From Neoarius graeffei (taxonomy: Eukaryota; Chordata; Actinopteri; Siluriformes; Ariidae), in the NCBI RefSeq assembly GCF_027579695.1, contig NC_083570.1, positions 9,410,793-9,474,792 on the forward strand: a stretch of DNA of 64,000 nucleotides, in the 5' to 3' direction. Positions 1-12,400 of the stretch are shown in pieces. Below the pieces are notes generated by a model, which had not been told where the DNA came from, made no database searches, and worked only from the letters and a program-made list of their open reading frames with translations. The number at the start of each line of letters is the position of its first letter. Position 1 is the first letter of the stretch. Made by a program: the position numbers and the translations under genes.

Positions 1-374
1 TAACATGAGAACAAACGAAGAAGACATTTTAACATTTTGAGTCATATGATTAGCACTGTAGTGCTGCCTGTTTTTAGTCTACAATGCTCGTTGTCAAATC
101 TCACATCAGTCAATATAAATCTTTTTTTTGTTAGAAAATCAGTAAAAATAACATACAGTGGTGCTTGAAAGTTTGTGAACCCTTTAGAATTTTCTATATT
201 TCTGCATAAATATGACTGAAAACATCATCAGATTTTCACACAAGTCCTAAAAGTAGATAAAGAGAACCCAGTCAAACAATGAGTCAAAAATATTATACTT
301 GGTCATTTATGTATTGAGGAAAATGATCCAATATTACATATCTGTGAGTGGCAAAAGTATGTGAACCTTTGCTT

Positions 375-1104
375 TCAGTATCTGGTGTGACCCCCTTGTG
401 CAGCAATAACTGCAACTAAACGTTTCCGGTAACTGTTGATCAGTCCTGCACACCGGCTTGGAGGAATTTTAGCCCGTTCCTCCGTACAGAACAGCTTCAA
501 CTCTGGGATGTTGGTGGGTTTCCTCACATGAACTGCTCGCTTCAGGTCCTTCCACAATATTTCGATTGGATTAAGGTCAGGACTTTGACTTGGCCATTCC
601 AAAACATTAACTTTATTCTTCTTTAACCATTCTTTGGTAGAACGACTTATGTGCTTAGGGTCGTTGTCTTGCTGCATGACCCACCTTCTTTTGAGATTCA
701 GTTCATGGACAGATGTCCTGACATTTTCCTTTAGAATTTGCTGGTATAATTCAGAATTCATTGTTCCATCAATGATGGCAAGCCGTCGTGGCCCAGATGC
801 AGCAAAACAGCCCCAAACCATGATACTACCACCATCATGTTTCACAGATGGGATAAGGTTCTTATGCTGGAATGCAGTGTTTTCCTTTCTCCAAACATAA
901 CGCTTCTCATTTAAACCAAAAAGTTCTATTTTGGTCTCATCTGTCCACAAAACATATTTCCAATAGCCTTCTGGCTTGTCCACGTGATCTTTAGCAAACT
1001 GCAGACGAGCAGCAATGTTCTTTTTGGAGAGCAGTGACTTTCTCCTTGCAACCTTGCCATGCGCACCATTGTTGTTCAGTGTTCTCCTGATGGTGGACTC
1101 ATGA
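375..1104 (-). pseudogene. Tc1 transposase, catalytic half (copy A)
   Basis: The frame is open from the insertion point at about 1108 down to the stop at 375. It contains the DDE signature of Tc1 transposases: D in WTDETK, D in QQDNDPKH and E in NPIEILW, with 34 residues between the second and third acids (DD34E). The usual GGGSIM motif reads DGGSIM here. It is separated from its N-terminal half by the inserted element, so this is a fragment. Confidence 0.9.
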
Positions 1105-1108
1105 ACAT

Positions 1109-2878
1109 GTAGGTGTATTATGTTTATGTGTATGTAGATTGGTGTTAAGTGATCAATCTTTAATAATTAAATTGAATCAATCCCATTGAATCATTTAATT
1201 TGAATCATTTGAATTTAATCATACCATTGAATCAGTCTCATTGAATCAGTCTCATTGAATTGTTTAAATTGAATTGTTTAAATTGAATTATTTAAATTGA
1301 ATCATTTAGTGAATCATACCATTATCGGGTATATTCAGAATTATTATGGTCACTTACCAAGCTGCAGCTAATAGTATTCATATACACCTTAAGAGTTCTT
1401 TTGAGATATGGGCGACTTCAAGAAGTATCGGAACAGCAGACAAACACACACAGTTTCAATAATAATGGAATTTATTATAACAAAGATAAAAATTGAATAG
1501 CAGCAGATGAAATCTTCTGTAAACAGTGTGTGTGTGTGTGTGTGTGTGCGTGTGTGTAGACAAAAGATTAGCTTTGTAGGCTAATTAGACAAAGGAAAGC
1601 TAGCTAGCATGTGTTTGTGTGTAAACAAATGATTAGCTTTGTGTGCTAACTAGACAAAGGAAGGCTAGCTAACATGTGCTTTTGAGGCCCAGTAGCCACG
1701 TGGTGCTTTTGAGGCCTAGTAGCCACGTGGTTGTGTGTGAGCGTGTGTGTATGTGTGATAACAAAATTAAATGTTAACAATTAAAATGCATTCAAATGGT
1801 CATCCGTGATATATGTAGATTTGAATGTGGGCACGGGAGAGTGCGCTATAAAGGTTGAATTGAATCAGGACTTAGAATATTATCTAAAGTTGAGACAAAA
1901 GACCTCGTGATAAAGAACAAGGGGGTTACCACGTGTCTCCTTACAGAACAAAGAGAGTTAGCTCTGGTTTGCTAGCTAAAGCATTTGTGAGGCCTAGTGT
2001 GTGTGACCACGTGGTGCATCCTGGTCCCTGGAGAAAAAAAGGGTTTCCCTAGACAGCTAACCCACTAGCTTTATAGTATTATTCAATTTACTGAAATCTT
2101 AATGAGGTCAAAATATGGGTAAATAATGAAATTAAAATGTTAGGAAGAAAGAGAGGGCATGCAAAACCTATCTATTAAACAATTGAGACCAAAAAGAGAA
2201 CAAATTATAGAAAACCAAAATCAGTGTGCACACTTAAACAATCCCTGAGTGTAAATTCACACTAAGTAAACAAACTAATTCCTAAGACTAGTCTTCTTGC
2301 CCAAACACCAGTCTTACTTCAAAAATCTCGCCTTTTTGTAGAAAGCAGAGAATCCTGGGAGAGGGTAAGTTCACAGGAGCTCGGAAAAACTTCTGTGGGA
2401 AACAGAGGATCCTTGAAGAGGCTTCGTAGCTCGTGGGAAGGAAAACTCTGATCAAACAACGTGCACTAGTTAGAAGGGTCCAGCCGCTTCTTAACTACAA
2501 ATTAAACTGCCTTGGGCTGCAGTTTCGTACGTACTCATAAGGAATAACTGAAAAACGGTTATAACTCACTTGAGTTAAAGATCGCGTGTTTCCGGAGTCT
2601 ACCGTGATCAAGGGTAAACAAAAAGGAAAACGTGCTGAAATGTAGATCTTGCAAGAAAGAAGTCATGGTTTCGGACGGTCCGATAGTGAGTGCCTCCTTT
2701 TAGGTCTGTTCCGTGTGGTTTCAGCCGCCAAAGAGAAAGATATGGCGGACTTCCAGGTCCTTTATGGAATCATGGAGGATGTGATGCAAGCAATCCCGCC
2801 CAGGCGTGACGTAGGTCAACGCGGAAGTTGGCTGGGAGTTGTAGTTCTTAGACAGTAGGTGGCAAACTGTACCTACAG
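1109..2878. mobile_element. Unclassified 1.77 kb insertion inside Tc1 (copy A)
   Basis: The insert splits the Tc1 transposase gene and is flanked by ACAT on both sides (1105-1108, 2879-2882), a plausible 4-bp target duplication. Its ends, GTAGGTG and ACCTACAG, are weakly inverted. Near the left it holds a degenerate tandem array built on TTTAAATTGAATCA (about 1165-1315) and a GT microsatellite (about 1527-1557). I see no convincing protein. It could be a non-autonomous element or a solo terminal repeat of an LTR element. The family is not recognised. Confidence 0.6.
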
Positions 2879-2882
2879 ACAT

Positions 2883-3172
2883 TAACATTAGCCAATGTGA
2901 GAGAGGCCTTCAGTTGCTTAGAAGTTACCCTGGGGTCCTTTGTGACCTCGCCGACTATTACACGCCTTGCTCTTGGAGTGATCTTTGTTGGTCGACCACT
3001 CCTGGGGAGGGTAACAATGGTCTTGAATTTCCTCCATTTTGTTCACAATGTGTCTGACTGTGGATGGGTGGAGTCCAAACTCTTTAGAGATGGTTTTGTA
3101 ACCTTTTCCAGCCTGATGAGCATCAACAACGCTTTTTCTGAGGTCCTCAGAACTCTCCTTTGTTCGTGGCAT
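2883..3172 (-). pseudogene. Tc1 transposase, N-terminal DNA-binding part (copy A)
   Basis: It starts MPRTKESSEDL and carries the paired-like helix-turn-helix segment of Tc1 transposases (GKGYKTISKEFGLHPSTVR). The frame then slips soon after VNKM, where Tc1 proteins normally continue with the second DNA-binding helix set, so this part is already broken independently of the insertion at 2878. Copy B shares the slip, which therefore predates the duplication. Confidence 0.85.
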
Positions 3173-3636
3173 GATACACTTCCACAAACATGTGTTGTAA
3201 AGATCAGATGTTGATAGATCCCTGTTCTTTAAATAAAACAGGGTGCCCACTCACACCTGATTGTCATCCCACTGATTGAAAACACCTGACTCTAATTTCA
3301 CCTTCAAATTAACTGCTAATCCTAGGGGTTCACATACTTTTGCCACTCACAGATATGTAATATTAGATCATTTTCCTCAATAAGTAAATGACCAAGTATA
3401 ATATTTTTGTCTCATTTGTTTAAGTGGGTTCTCTTTATCTACTTTTAGGACTTGTGTGGAAATCTGATGATGTTTTCAGTCATATTTATGCAGAAATATA
3501 GAAAATTGTAAAGGGTTCACAAACTTTCAAGCAGCACTGTAGGCTACCTGTAGTGTCTATAGGTCCAAAAAGCTTCACTGATCTTTTTCCCATTATTCAA
3601 CATCAGTAGTAAACATACATTCTGTATTTACAATGG

Positions 3637-6365
3637 CATAGCTGCCAACTACTACGAATAAATCGTATTTATTACGATTTGTCGTTTTGATTACGAAAAT
3701 ACGAATTTACTACAATAAAATACGATTTTGCCAATTTTCATGGGTCATTTTCAAAGTCTATCACCGGTGGGATTCGTATTTGATAAAACACCGCTTCGTT
3801 CCAAGCGGCAGATACTACGCCAAATTTCATTGGCTATTGCTTGTTCTCTCAGCCAATCAATGATGCTATAGACCCCTTCGCAGTAAACGTCATTCTTACG
3901 TAAGCGGAAATTGCGCGCGCAGCCTGGACTCAAAAAAGCCTAGTTGTTGTGTTGTCGGGTGTCAGAATCGTAGCAGTGATGGGGTTAAAATGTACAGAAT
4001 TCCAGAAGGATCTCACCCATTCCAAAAAAATCGCCGACGTCTATGACTACAAGCCATCAAACGTGTAGACTGGGATGAAAGCACTATCAAAAATGTGTGG
4101 GTTTGCAGCACCCACTTCATCACAGGTAAGATCAGGCTATTTATTAAATCTTTCTTTTTTATTCTTTCTAGTCTTCGTTTATTGATGTAGCAAAATACTT
4201 TGGTAACGTTTGTCTGATTAGCTGGGTCATAGTTACACAATGTAATGAATATTGTTAGCATGTTAACTTAGCTTTGGCCAAACAAAATAATGTGTTTCCG
4301 GTTACCCGACCGACCCTGTAAAAACACTGCGACCCTTCAACTGCTTATGACCATGATAAACAAACTATTTCTCGCGCCCAACCCTACCTGCTTGGCAGCC
4401 ACCTGGCGAGTCAAACGAGAACCGCTAGGGCGTGTCATATAAGCCACTCGGTATTTGCTGAAAGACACGAGGCCCGTCAGGAGTAAATTGGAGAGGCTGG
4501 GACCTCCCCTGCCCGAGTTACGAGCGTCCAAAGTCGGGCAGGAGCCGCCGATAGAAAAACGAAACTAAAGCCGAGCACCGTGGCTCTTCGTCCCGAGGCG
4601 CAGGGCTAGCCCGCCCTGCCCGCGCTGGTTCTTTGTGGGCAGGGCAGAGGTCTCATGCGGGGAAAATAATTTAGTGTGGATATGGCTAGATAGTGATTGA
4701 AATAATGCATACATCACAAAGAACTGTTTGCTCAGGGTATAAATCAGGTATTCAACACGTCCAATGCTATTCTATACTCAACTTAAGATATCTGAATTGA
4801 TGATAAATCTGAAATTGCAGGAGTTTGTGTCAGTGAAATGATACATTCCTTGATTTCCTCCTGATTTAAACCTTAGAGCAAATACCATGGACTAACAGGG
4901 CTGAAAAATGAAAGCATTTGCATTTATTTTGCAACACAATTTACAAACACAGAATAGGAAACTTAAATATAGGAAATTTTAGTTTCTTTATTTGAAAAGA
5001 AAATGGCACGGAGCAGCTGTATTCATTAGAACAACATAAGTGAACATTGCATTCATAGACAGAATAAGAAAAAACATGAAGCAAATATAACGTCATTAAG
5101 GCCGAGATGTTAGGCATGCACCCAATTTTGATAAACACACAAGAGATCAGTTTTAAGCATGAAAGTCCCCACTAGTATATAAAAATATATTTTGGAAATG
5201 TTCAGAACTGAAGGGATAGATCTAGGTACTGGACCACAACCACCACTCTGGCCACCACCAAATAGATCATCCACCAAAACATTCCCATTTTACCTGGAAA
5301 ATGAAAGTATGCCATCATTATTAGAACAATTTATATACAAGTGCATCCTTATATCATCAACGATATCTGATGACTAGGTTTAGTTTTGAACGAGTATTTT
5401 GCAAAAAAAAAAGTTTTCAAAGGAAACTTCTCACTTTTTCCTGCCTACCCTAGAAAATTTGTTGTAAACTTTTGGGATAAACACATTTTTTTTTTTCCCT
5501 ACCTACCTACCCTATTTTGAAAACCCAGGAAACACACATTATTTTGTTTGGCCTTTGCATGCAATTTTGTTTGTAGGAGAGGTCTCACTTGACTCAAGCA
5601 GTCCAGATTTTGTGCCATCATTATTTGTGTATGCCTAAAATCATAATTTTAAAGCAAGGATGGAAAGGTAAAATTGTGTGCCCTCACTCTAAATGCCAAC
5701 TTGCGTTGACTGCTCTAACCTAGCTCCCGCTCAGTTTTGATTTGTAGTCATGTGAAGAAGCAAGTTGAAATTGACACTTTTTTGAGCTGTTTCACTTAGT
5801 ATTTTTAGCTACTGTAATTTGCTTTGGGCTCAGCTTGTTTTTTATCTTTGAAGTGCCATATTCATTGCCAATTTTCACATTTTGTTGTATATTTAATTTT
5901 GATGACAAAGTTCATAATATTTTTTTGTATCAACTTTCATTGATGTAATATTCTTAATTCATTTTTGTTTGTGACTAATGAATGAATGGTGTTAGATATT
6001 GCCAAGTTTGTGGTGCAATAACATCAACTGTTGACTGAGTAAGCTCTGGTCTATTTCTCTAATGTGTACTTTGTCAAAAGTTATATCTGCTAATTGCATT
6101 GTTTGAAGTTTTTGCCTGATTCACTGACTATTTTCATACATTGTTGAAAAGAACTTTGCAAATTAATGTAAGATGATAGTTTAGTTTGTAGAATAAATTT
6201 TGTCAAACTATTTTGTTTGTGTGATTTTTTTTTTTTCAGGGTAGTTTTGCTAGAAAGCTTTGGTGGCGGGGGGCAAAGCCCCCCCCCCCCCCCCCCGACC
6301 CCCCACCAAGACTCAGTACCCAACCTTGTATTACTATTTACAATTTCGGAATGTTGGCAGCTATG
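3637..6365. mobile_element. 2.7 kb THAP-coding DNA transposon fossil (copy A)
   Basis: The ends are inverted repeats: CATAGCTGCCAAC on the left and GTTGGCAGCTATG on the right. Inside, near the left end, is one THAP zinc-finger exon (3942-4125). The rest is AT-rich and without recognisable coding sequence, with a C-rich run near 6280-6298. THAP domains occur in P-element, Kolobok and ISL2EU-type transposases; I cannot choose between these families. No clean target duplication is visible. The right end lies only 79 bp before the first CFAP206 exon of this model. Confidence 0.65.
3942..4125 (+). pseudogene. THAP zinc-finger exon with internal stop (copy A)
   Basis: The translation starts SCCVVGCQNRSSDGVKMYRIP and has the THAP pattern: a paired cysteine motif at the start and CSTHF near the end. 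It is followed by a splice donor (gtaaga at 4126). A TGA at 4044-4046 lies between RRR-L and LQAIKR, where THAP domains normally have their invariant tryptophan. Copy B has the same TGA, so the exon was dead before the duplication. Confidence 0.75.
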
Positions 6366-6444
6366 AAATTGGTTTCTCGGACCACCATTTCACCATAGCA
6401 CAAGACCTTCCTCTTCTTAGGGTACGTCTGTGTGTGTGTTCTAG

Positions 6445-9400
6445 CCGCACTGCAGAGTGTGTTCCCTCCATCAGAGCTGGCCGCCTTCATGTCTCTGCTC
6501 AGGCGTGATAAAGAACAGCAGCTGAATGAGCTCACCATGATCGTCACCGGGATTCGCCTCTTCAACAAGGACAGCGGGAAAGGAGGAGAGAGCATCGAGG
6601 ACCGTGAGTGCATCTCACCTCGCGTTCTAATTAACGCTCGCCATCGTGATTCATTTTATAACAGCAGCTCTGACAGTCATGCAGATTTACATTAACATGC
6701 TCGTTTTGGTACGTTAACATTCTGTTAAATGACGGGATGCTCTACGTAAACCAAATTGAAAATCACTGAACAGTTCTTGAAGGTAAGGAGACGTTTATTC
6801 AACTTTCGCTCATCTTCAGGACAGAAGAGTTTACGATGATGTTTTTTGACGTTCATTAACCGCAAAGGCAGGAATGTGAGTGAGAACGGGAACTCACTTG
6901 TTTCCCACAAGTTCAAAAATGTAAATAGAAATGGATAGAAAGTATGGCGAATTGTTCTGTAAGACATTTATTGATGTAATCGTCAATAAATTGCTGTGGT
7001 GTAAGACAGAAGGGAACAGTCAGGGCCTTCTCGGCGTTCAGAGAAGCCCAAACGTATCAGCATTTCAAATGTTATGTTTAATTTCTTTCATAATTTCATT
7101 ATAATTATTCTCTCTTAATTCTGATTTGGCCTCATTTTCTATCACATTTGCTTCAGAAGTGAAAGGGTTACTGTCCTGAAAACATTAAAATCGAGTTCTC
7201 CAATGAGATTTTGTTTGTTGTGTCTAGGCTGAGAAGAGTTCAGAGCTGCTCACTCATTGGTTAGGACTTCATTGCTGGGACAGAAGGCCATGGCAGTGTA
7301 TGTTTATGTAGGAAGTGACAGATGAATTAATTAACCAATCAGATTTTGATTTATAGTTGGAGGGACTAAAAATGTATCACCCTCAGCCTTCTCGAAGGCC
7401 AATGCAAGCTTAACTGTGAGTCGGCGCAGCAGTGAAGTCACCTTCCAGCCAGTATAGCGTTCATCAGTAGTGTTAGCGAATGCTAATAAAGCAGTCAAGC
7501 CAGTGCTATCTATCGAGAGCTACAGGCTAACAACCGAGAAACTAAGATTTCTGTCTCCAGACTCTTCTTCCATGCTGCACGCTCGCTACAGTATTTTTCA
7601 CTCAGACTTAAGTGTAATTTACTTTGTTACTTTTAAAATCAACATCGACAGCTACACACAACGGAGCGACCTGGCAGCCTGCCACTAATCCCTTACAAAA
7701 TCTTTTGCCCTGTTGCTTTTTTGGTGTGTTTGGTTAAGTTTTGGCTGAGCTCAAGTCCTATGTCTAATAGTAGGGGAGAGTGGGGTAAGATGAGCCAGGG
7801 GGTAAGATGAGCCACCCCCTGTTTCTAAGAAACAGTAAACAAATGTGACCATGTGACCACATTCAAAGGGGGGCGGGACCATTTACTTACACTTGTGGAG
7901 AGGAGCACCACATGTCAAACTAGGTGAGGGAGATATTTATAAAAATGTGTTTTTGTGCTTTCTAAGTCAATTCCATGTTTGTCCACAGTGAAGATGATTT
8001 AGAGAAGACAAAAGTAGAATAATATTTAGACACATTAGGGTTAAGTTAGTGGCTTTCTAAGCTATGATATGAATGCTAATAAAAATAATTTTGATTAGCC
8101 TAATCCCCTTTATTAGCATTTTTCTACAAAATGGTGGCCACGGGGTAAGATGAGCCATTAGATATGGGGCAAGTTGAGCCACTGGCTCAACTTACCCCAT
8201 TGGTGGCTGAGCTTACCCAATATGGATGACACTTAAGTTTTCATATTTACTGGTCATATATGACAACAACAACAACAAATAAATAATATGTTAATATAAA
8301 TAATGTGTTTAAAAGGTTTTTAATAAATAAAATAATGCCCTCTGTTATTACAGGTGTGCATGATGCCACACTCATACAAAAGAAAAACAGACAGGGCCGC
8401 ACAATCCCGTGCAGTTTTGGAGAGAGCCGCAGAGGAAGTCAGGAAAGGCAGGCCTATTCGGGCTGTGGCGAGGGATATGCATTTGGACAGGATGACTCTG
8501 ACTAGGTTCATTGAAAAGATAAAGAATGGAGAGGTAGAGACCAAGTTGGTGAAAGTGCATTACTTCATTGGCCAGATAATCAAATTGGATGTCTTCGAAA
8601 TAGAGGCAAGATTTCTCAAAAGAAGCCGGTCATGCCATGGCTCTGCAAGAAAGCCAACCTTTGTCTTCAAAGAGAAAGATGAGGCTGTCCTGTCAAGACA
8701 GGATATTGTGAAAAATTGCCCCGCCCCTTTACTGTTGGTGGGACAGCACGGAGGGAGAGGCAAATGGTGTTCCCTTGCAATTTGAATGCTTGGAACATTG
8801 AATAATGATGAAATGATTGATGGAATGATTGCTGCATGTTTTAGCAATGTTTTAACCTACTGAAAGAAATAAGATTTTTTTGCACTGCTCTACTGTTTTA
8901 GTAATTTCTATAATATAGTATATCTCTCATTCCCTCTCTAACCATCCCTCTTTCTATCTATCTATGCATATCTCTCTCTCTGTCCATCTATCTATCCCTC
9001 CCTATCCCATCTCGTTCTATCACCTCTCTCTTCATCTCTACTTCTCTATGCAACGGCCCTATCCCCCACTTGCTTGACTTGACTTGATTCATTGATTGCA
9101 CTTCAAATAATAAAAGCTGTTTACTTTGTTAACCTAACATGTTTTGTGTTGGCTCAATTTACCCCACACAGTGGCTCATCTTACCCCGTGCATGGGGTAA
9201 GTTGAGCCACTTGACATTTTTTTTTCAAGAGGTAATATCACTCTAACCATAAGAGCTTATCAATTATTTTTTGCTCAGATAGTAACAGTACACTTTGAAA
9301 TTTGGTATGGTGTGTAGACTGGAAGCAAAAATGGCTTTAAAATGTAGTTATGATGAAAAATGTAAAAAGTGGCTCATCTTACCTCGCTCTCCCCTAATAG

Positions 9401-12400
9401 TTCGCCGCAGGTCTAAGAGGAACTCGGTCAGGTTTATGCATTTTTGTGACACACTGTACATTTATAATTACTGTAGGATTTAATTTAATTATTGTAACAA
9501 ATGTTCAGAAATCCACACATATTGACAGAATACAGGCTTGTAAGAAACTGTACATGTTTATAGAGCAAGGTTTTTTTGAAGTAATCGTGGTAATGTCTTC
9601 TGTGTTACATTGTTGATGTGCAATCCTGGTCGTCGTGGCTCTCTCGTGAAGTGCTGGCCGTCCTGAACGAGGCTCTTCCTGCTGTCAGCACAGATATAGA
9701 GCGTGAACTGGAAGGGATGCAACGTTTGGCTTGGCGCTACACCACTCTGCTGGAGAGACGCTCTGAATCCGACACTGACGCCAAGCTAAACAGGGACCTG
9801 CTCACACAGGCCCTGTACAACGTACGCCAACATGAAGCCTTCCTCAAAATCATACTGGTGCGTTACAGAGATGTCTAAATGTTCAAGCCAATGATTAGAA
9901 TAAAAGTTATTGGAAAACATTTAAATTTCTGTTACTATTTTATTCTTATTATGGCTAACTTTTGCTAATAATCATAAAGAGTAAAAGTCACGTAATGTAA
10001 TAAAACGTAGTTCATTTGTCTCCGCCAGGCGGATGTGATCACATGTGCAAAGCAAGTGGAGGCTCTTCACACTGACCTCATGTCGAGGATGAAGGTGCTG
10101 AAGGCCACAGTTCATGCCAAAACTGCCGTACCAACCTCCCAAGTGTTCGTAAGTGTTCCTTTGCTCTGTCAAAAACTCTTTGCTAGCATCATTTTCAGTC
10201 TGATAATTTTAAATCCCTCCCATTAGCCTCATTTCACAGCGTTGGCCAGGCTGTGGGCGGGGCTTCAGGATGAGATGGTCTTGTTGAACATGCTCCGGAG
10301 CATGGCGTTCAGCCTGAGGCCGTTCCTCTCGGCTCAGTCGCAACTTCTCGAGAACGTTCAGTTGGATCAGATGCTCCGCGGTGAAACCATCAAATCTGAC
10401 GCAGAGAGAGCTGCTGAGAGCTCAGGTACGTTCTGACATCACAAGCTTTTTATTCATTACAGAACAGCATCTTGTGAGTGGGCAGCTTGTTATGTCCAAG
10501 AAGTGTAGCGTAAACTCCTCTGGGCTGAAGACATCGGAAAAAACTTGAGCATTACAGCTTTACGTCTTTGAGTGAGCGCATTTCATTTCTACATTATCAC
10601 TCATCATGTGTAGTGTAGCACTCATTTTCTCTTTTTCAGAGGAGCGGCTTGATCCAGAGGAGATGAAATCGTCCGAGTGGATTCTGCCCGAGACCACGGC
10701 GAACTTTGAGCAGCTCTTCCTGCAGTACAGGGGTGTGTGTGGATACACTCTTGTCGAGAAGAACGGCCTCTTGCTCCCAGGTTCATAGTGAAGCTTTTCT
10801 TTCTCCAGTTTTACACTCTGCTTTTTTTAGAGTCCGAATATTAGAGCGTTCGTACGACTAGACAGTGTTTAGACCAAGACGTATTCATCTCCCCAAAAGA
10901 AACAAATTTGTGATGTAAAGTGACACTACAGCATTAAAACACTGAAAGTGAAACATCTCTGGCTGAAGCTCCTCGTTCTTCAGTCATTAATTCGACTTAC
11001 TTTGTTTTTTCCATATTTGCTTTTGGTGTTCGACGAAATCTTTTTCAGGGAAGGCCTTCCTTATTTCAGCAAGACCGCTTTCTGCACATATTAAAACTGC
11101 ATGGCTCTGTAGGAAAAGAGTCCAGGTGCTAAACTGGCCTGCTGCAGTCCAGATCTGTCTCCCATGTAAAACAGTTGGTGCATTATGAAGCGCAAAATAC
11201 GACAAAGGAGACTCCGAACTCTTGAGCAACTGAAATTGTACGTCAGGCAAGAATGGGACAACGTTTCTCTTTCAAAACTACAGCGGTTGGTCTCCTCAGT
11301 TCCCAAACGTTGAGAGAGTTTCGTTAAAATTAGAGGTGATACACAGTGGTAAACGCCCTTGTCCCAACTTTTTTGAAATGTGTTGCTGACATCAAATTCA
11401 AAATGAGCATAGATTTTTCAAAAAACAATAAAATTTCTCAGTTTCAGCATTTGATATGTTGTCTTTGTACTATTTTCAATGAAATACACGGTTTCCAAAT
11501 TGTCATATTTTGTTTTTATTTATGTTTTACACAGTGTCCCAACTTTTTGGGAATTAGGGTTGTAATTAAACCGACTTTTAAATATAATTAATAATGGACA
11601 CGCTTTAAGGCAGACGTCCATATTTCTGAAGCTCAGTCTGCTGCTGTTCCTTTCCAAAGGCAATCCGAACATCGGCATCCTGAAGCACAGGGAGAAATAT
11701 TACAGCTTCAGCTCCAAGCAGGCCGCGTATCAGTTCGCCTCAAACGCAGACGAGTACATCGAACTGATTGCGGAAAGAGCGAAGAGATCTCCGGAGCTGA
11801 TCCAGCTGCTCGAGCTTCATCAGCAGTTTGCCAGCGTCACTCCGTACTCTCAGGTATCATGGACGTGTGACTTACTTGCATCTTCTCCTTCACATACTTG
11901 ACCTACTCGCTGATCTCCACCACAAACTCCATTCCCCATGAACACTCTTAGCCTACAAATATGGCTGATCCAGCACCTACATACTGATCCAACACAATCA
12001 GTTGCGGCGTATGAAGACTCCACACACACTCTGCACATTAAAACTGCTCAACTGCAATCCCATCCTTGTCCATCTCATCTGTGAGCCTGAGAGTGACAGG
12101 AAAATAATCAACAACAATGCGGTGAGCCAGTGCAAAGCAGCGTTTCTTAGAAATTTTGTCTTCACAGATGCAGTCAGGTCAGAAATTGTTGGTGAAACCC
12201 ATCAGCAAAAGTGAAAGCAGCACACAGACGGACACACACCTGCTGGAGAGCAACATCGTCAGATCTTACGAGTGGAACGAGTGGGAGCTGAGACGGAAAG
12301 CCATCAAACTGGTAAGCAGCTCCACCTGAAATACACTGGCATGATTAGATTACGCTCAAGCTGTCCGAAAAGCCCTGAAATAAGTTTAACACGTTATTTT

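Larger units (their letters stand above)
156..3539 (-). mobile_element. Tc1-family transposon, copy A, split by a 1.77 kb insertion
   Basis: Long terminal inverted repeats begin CAGTGGTGCTTGAAAG on the left and CAGTGCTGCTTGAAAG on the reverse of the right end, with about 200 bp of further mirrored sequence. TA flanks both ends (154-155, 3540-3541), as expected for Tc1/mariner. The transposase is on the minus strand: its N-terminal part is at 2883-3172 and its C-terminal part at 375-1104. A separate element sits between them. The Tc1 is non-functional as it stands. Confidence 0.93.

Noticed and set aside
634-900. Plus-strand 88-codon open frame
   Set aside because: Antisense shadow of the Tc1 transposase catalytic half; the minus strand carries the DDE motifs.
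2649-3214. Two plus-strand open frames (69 and 105 codons) present in both copies
   Set aside because: The first lies in the unclassified insert and the second is antisense to the Tc1 N-terminal part; no protein family resemblance, and duplication alone explains their conservation.
5192-5377. 61-codon open frame starting MEMFRTEGIDLG in both copies
   Set aside because: Lies in the non-coding body of the THAP fossil; no homology or splice context, and conservation is explained by recent duplication.
10240-10425. CFAP206 exon starting at the acceptor ending at 10239
   Set aside because: That acceptor puts the exon out of phase; the upstream AG at 10225-10226 keeps phase and adds the expected PHFTA residues.
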